A stretch of 64,000 nt of DNA from Flavobacterium aquidurense (GTDB lineage: Bacteria; Bacteroidota; Bacteroidia; Flavobacteriales; Flavobacteriaceae): contig NZ_JRLF01000015.1 in assembly GCF_001404985.1 (NCBI RefSeq), positions 744,001 to 808,000 of the forward strand. The letters are read 5' to 3'. Position numbers and translations under genes: made by a program. A model generated the notes under the pieces. That model was not told the origin of the DNA. It saw only the letters and a list, made by a program, of their open reading frames with translations, and searched no databases. This document shows positions 61,540 to 64,000 of the stretch, in pieces; positions within the stretch are counted from its first letter, which is position 1, and each line of letters begins with the position of its first letter.

Positions 61540-62700
61540 CTATTTTTTAGATTTATATGTAAGTCCGTAAACTGTAAATGCCAATGCTGACAAGCCAACA
61601 CAACCAATAGTTACTGCATGCCATCCTCCTAGTTTCCATAGTAACAATCCGTAAGCTGATCCGGCTGCTGTTCCTAAAAAACTAAACGACATAAATACCG
61701 TATTTAATCTGTTTCTGGCTTCCGGAAGTAATGAATATACTCTGGTTTGGTTTGAAATATGAACTCCCTGAATTCCTATATCAATAAAAACAATTCCAAT
61801 CGCAATTCCGATTACGCTTTCTATTGAAAAATAAAAAATCAAAAAGCTTATTAAAATAAGTAAACAACCATAACCCACAGCTACTCTTGAACCTCCTTTA
61901 TCCCCCATTTTACCAACTAAAGGCGCTGCTAAAGCTCCTGAAGCCCCTACAATTCCAAATAAACCAATTGTGGCACTACTGTAATGAAAAGGTTCTCCTG
62001 AAAGCAACAAAACCATTGTAACCCAAAAAGCACCAAATTGAGCAAAACTAAATACATTTATCAGTGTAGCTTCACGTAAAATTGGCTGTGTTTTTATAAG
62101 TGTAAAAAGAGATTTAATTAACTGTCCGTACGACCCCTGAAACTGCGGTTTGTTAACTGGAAATTTATTCTGAATTACAAAAAAGATCAAAAGACAAATT
62201 CCTGCCGCAATATAAAACATCGACCTCCAGCCTAAAACCTGACCAATGAATCCGCTTAAAGTTCTGGAAAGTAAAATCCCAACAAGTAATCCGCTCATTA
62301 TGGTACCAACAACTTTACCGCGTTGTTCCGGCGCACTTAATGAAGCCGCCAAAGGCAAAATAAGCTGCGGAACTATTGAAGTGATTCCGATTAGTAAAGA
62401 AGCAATTTGTAAAAGAAAAAAACTTTTAGCCGTAGCGGCAATAATTAATGCTATCACTGAGGCAAAAGTGGTCATTAAAATTTGCTTTTTTCGCTCGATT
62501 TTATCTCCTAACGGAACCATAAAAAATAACCCAATTGCATAACCTGCCTGAGTTAAATAAGTTATTGTTCCCGCATTGGCTTCCGGAATCTTAAATTCGT
62601 TGGCAATTAAAACAATTAAGGGTTGGCAGTAATACAGATTTGCAACTATAAGTCCAGTGCAAGCTGCCATAAATAAGACATTCGTTTTGGATAAATTCAT
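61540..62700 (-). CDS. Major facilitator superfamily transporter
   Basis: 386 residues, about 12 membrane helices, with the loop-2/3 motif GDKIERKKQIL and a second-half GKMGDKGGSRVAVGY. This group resembles sugar or drug/efflux transporters of the YdhP/AraJ kind. Substrate cannot be told. The -7 box ends four bases before the start codon, so the transcript may lack a leader. Confidence 0.9.
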   Translation of the reverse strand: MNLSKTNVLFMAACTGLIVANLYYCQPLIVLIANEFKIPEANAGTITYLTQAGYAIGLFFMVPLGDKIERKKQILMTTFASVIALIIAATAKSFFLLQIASLLIGITSIVPQLILPLAASLSAPEQRGKVVGTIMSGLLVGILLSRTLSGFIGQVLGWRSMFYIAAGICLLIFFVIQNKFPVNKPQFQGSYGQLIKSLFTLIKTQPILREATLINVFSFAQFGAFWVTMVLLLSGEPFHYSSATIGLFGIVGASGALAAPLVGKMGDKGGSRVAVGYGCLLILISFLIFYFSIESVIGIAIGIVFIDIGIQGVHISNQTRVYSLLPEARNRLNTVFMSFSFLGTAAGSAYGLLLWKLGGWHAVTIGCVGLSALAFTVYGLTYKSKK

Positions 62701-62704
62701 CTGG

Positions 62705-62712
62705 CAAAAATA
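62705..62712 (-). promoter_or_regulatory. Putative -7 box of the MFS gene, near-leaderless
   Basis: TATTTTTG on the minus strand. Its last base is four bases before the A of the ATG at 62700. Confidence 0.45.
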
Positions 62713-62812
62713 CTATTCTAATTCGTACGAAAACTTTAAAAAAAGTATAAATTTTATAAAATCATAACCACAATATATCTTTATTATAGTAATTATACTG
62801 GTTTTTAAAATA

Positions 62813-63163
62813 TTATGACGGCATAAAATCTTCACGAATCGGACTGAATACATCTGTCAAAAGTCCACTTTCTAAACAAACAACTCCATGAATCGCATGA
62901 GGCGGAATATAAAAACTGTCGCCCTCTTTCAGGGTTTCAGTAACACCATTTATGGTAACATCAAATTTACCGCTTGAAACATAGGTTACCTGAGTATGAT
63001 AATGTTCATGCAAAACACCAATTCCGCCTTTCTCAAAATGAACATTTACTAACATTACTCTATCATCATATGCTAATATTTTACGTTTTATTCCTTCACC
63101 CACTACTTCCCATTCGATGTCATCACCTTTTAGAAATTCTTTACTTGATCCAAAACTCTTCAT
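62813..63163 (-). CDS. Cupin-domain protein, KdgF-like
   Basis: 116 residues, one cupin barrel. Metal-binding residues are in VLHEHYHTQVTYVSSGKFDV (two His, one Gln) and IPPHAIHGV (His). The form resembles KdgF, which helps open the ring of unsaturated uronate sugars from pectin or alginate. It follows the sugar isomerase gene by 55 bp on the same strand, which fits a role in sugar catabolism (inference). Cytoplasmic. Confidence 0.8.
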   Translation of the reverse strand: MKSFGSSKEFLKGDDIEWEVVGEGIKRKILAYDDRVMLVNVHFEKGGIGVLHEHYHTQVTYVSSGKFDVTINGVTETLKEGDSFYIPPHAIHGVVCLESGLLTDVFSPIREDFMPS

Positions 63164-63218
63164 ATCTGTTTTTTTTATTGAATTTATTTAAAAATATATT
63201 TTTAGGCGGTTTTTATTT

Positions 63219-64000
63219 TCAGATCAAATTTTTAGAAATAAAATCACAACTCCTTTTAATAGATTCAAAGGGATTTGGGTCATAATTATTTTCCTGTTCC
63301 ACAAAAAAATGCTTCATTCCGGACTTTTTCAATGCTTCAAAAATAGTTTTAAAATCAATTGTTCCTGAACCTATTTCTGTATTCAAAGCAGGATTTTCTT
63401 TATCCATATCTTTAACATGCCACATTTTAAAACGACCGGGATTGTTTTCAAACAATTGTAGTGGATTATTTCCTGAACGAATTACCCAGTATAAATCCAA
63501 TTCAAAACAGACTAAGTTTTTATCCGTTTCTTTTAGTAGAATTTCATAACCTGTGATTCCTTCATGTTTTTGAAACTCAAAATCATGGTTGTGATAAGCC
63601 AGTTTTAAACCCGCATTTGCACACATTTTTGCAGCTTCATTTAGTCGGGCAGCAATTTTTTTATAATCCTGAATATTTTTTCTAAAAGGTTCATCAACCC
63701 ACGGAATCGTTAAAAATTCGCTTTTTAACATTTTAGCTGCTTCGATGGCAGCAATCAGTTCTGTTGTATTTCCATCATACAAAAAACTTCCTAGGTTATA
63801 ATGTCCGCTTACTGCTTTAAGTCCGTTGTTATCTAATACATTTTTCAATTCGATTGGGGACAATCCCCAAAACTGATCTTTTATAGAAAAACCATATGTT
63901 TCAACTGTAGTAAAACCTGCTGCTGCGACTTTATCTAAAGTCGACTTTACATTTTTAGCAATCTCATCTCTTAAAGTATACAATTGCAAACCTATTTCTT
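63219..64000 (-). CDS. Sugar phosphate isomerase/epimerase-like TIM-barrel protein, 5' end outside window
   Basis: The frame runs off the window end: codons before the TTG at 63989 read EIG and give IGLQLYTLRDEIAKNVKST, the usual start of the barrel, so the true start lies beyond 64000. The first ATG-less TTG is not the start. Seen: LQLYTLRDEI, AYHNHDFEF (metal-binding His and Glu), FELDLYWV, WHVKDMDKENPALNTEIG and HFFVEQENNYD. Likely an isomerase or epimerase for sugar catabolism; many such proteins in Bacteroidetes are exported, which cannot be judged here. Confidence 0.88.
   Translation of the reverse strand, partial: EIGLQLYTLRDEIAKNVKSTLDKVAAAGFTTVETYGFSIKDQFWGLSPIELKNVLDNNGLKAVSGHYNLGSFLYDGNTTELIAAIEAAKMLKSEFLTIPWVDEPFRKNIQDYKKIAARLNEAAKMCANAGLKLAYHNHDFEFQKHEGITGYEILLKETDKNLVCFELDLYWVIRSGNNPLQLFENNPGRFKMWHVKDMDKENPALNTEIGSGTIDFKTIFEALKKSGMKHFFVEQENNYDPNPFESIKRSCDFISKNLI

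Overview
The window looks like chromosome of a Flavobacterium-type Bacteroidetes. The DNA is AT-rich, and many genes have the Bacteroidetes promoter -7 box TAnnTTTG. Characteristic families include a type IX secretion (T9SS) sorting domain, DUF5723, DUF6515, DUF3276, a leucine dehydrogenase and a cyclophilin-FKBP fusion. No tRNA, rRNA, CRISPR array, transposase or prophage was seen.

Layout. 1-1019 is the 3' part of a glycosyltransferase gene. 1020-1852 has no gene but holds three copies of a ~185 bp repeat. 1853-10802 is a minus-strand operon: a coiled-coil tail-fibre-like secreted protein, a small T9SS-sorted protein, a 2273-residue SpvB/RHS protein ending in an HExxH metallopeptidase-like tip, and a lipoprotein that is a candidate immunity protein. 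10932-14302 (minus) is a surface-polysaccharide operon (FemAB-like acyltransferase, sugar aminotransferase, flippase). 14395-22934 holds a TRIC channel gene and a RDD / SpoIIM / membrane protein / DUF4129 / DUF4350 / MoxR / DUF58 cluster of envelope type with tightly overlapping genes. 23052-25665 holds secreted or unknown genes. 25801-37676 is mostly housekeeping: SpoU/TrmH methyltransferase, RelA/SpoT, Fur-family regulator, PurA, NudK-like hydrolase, L,D-transpeptidase and GuaB. PurA and GuaB are the two branches from IMP, and a (p)ppGpp enzyme lies nearby. 37966-43410 holds an outer-membrane pair, HMG-CoA lyase, a SatD/DUF3307 pair behind an array of three evenly spaced operators, and PyrD. 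43547-53359 holds a DUF6515 protein, an FGE-like protein, PepT, YajC/NusB, leucine dehydrogenase, an ABC exporter and a DUF3276 protein. 53448-64000 holds a GH3 beta-glucosidase, three alpha/beta hydrolases, a CsaA-like protein, a thioredoxin-like protein, a GreA/Rnk-like factor with a long structured leader, a cytochrome c lipoprotein, a dual-domain prolyl isomerase, an MFS transporter, a cupin and a sugar isomerase/epimerase cut by the window end.

The most notable signals are: (1) the RHS polymorphic-toxin locus with a zincin-like tip and adjacent lipoprotein; (2) three TATTAC-N8-GTAATA inverted repeats spaced exactly 28 bp apart before satD; (3) the ~390 nt structured leader with a short upstream ORF before the GreA/Rnk-like gene; and (4) several families of short intergenic inverted repeats that look like small dispersed elements. 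Functions rest on motif recognition by eye; no database search was run.
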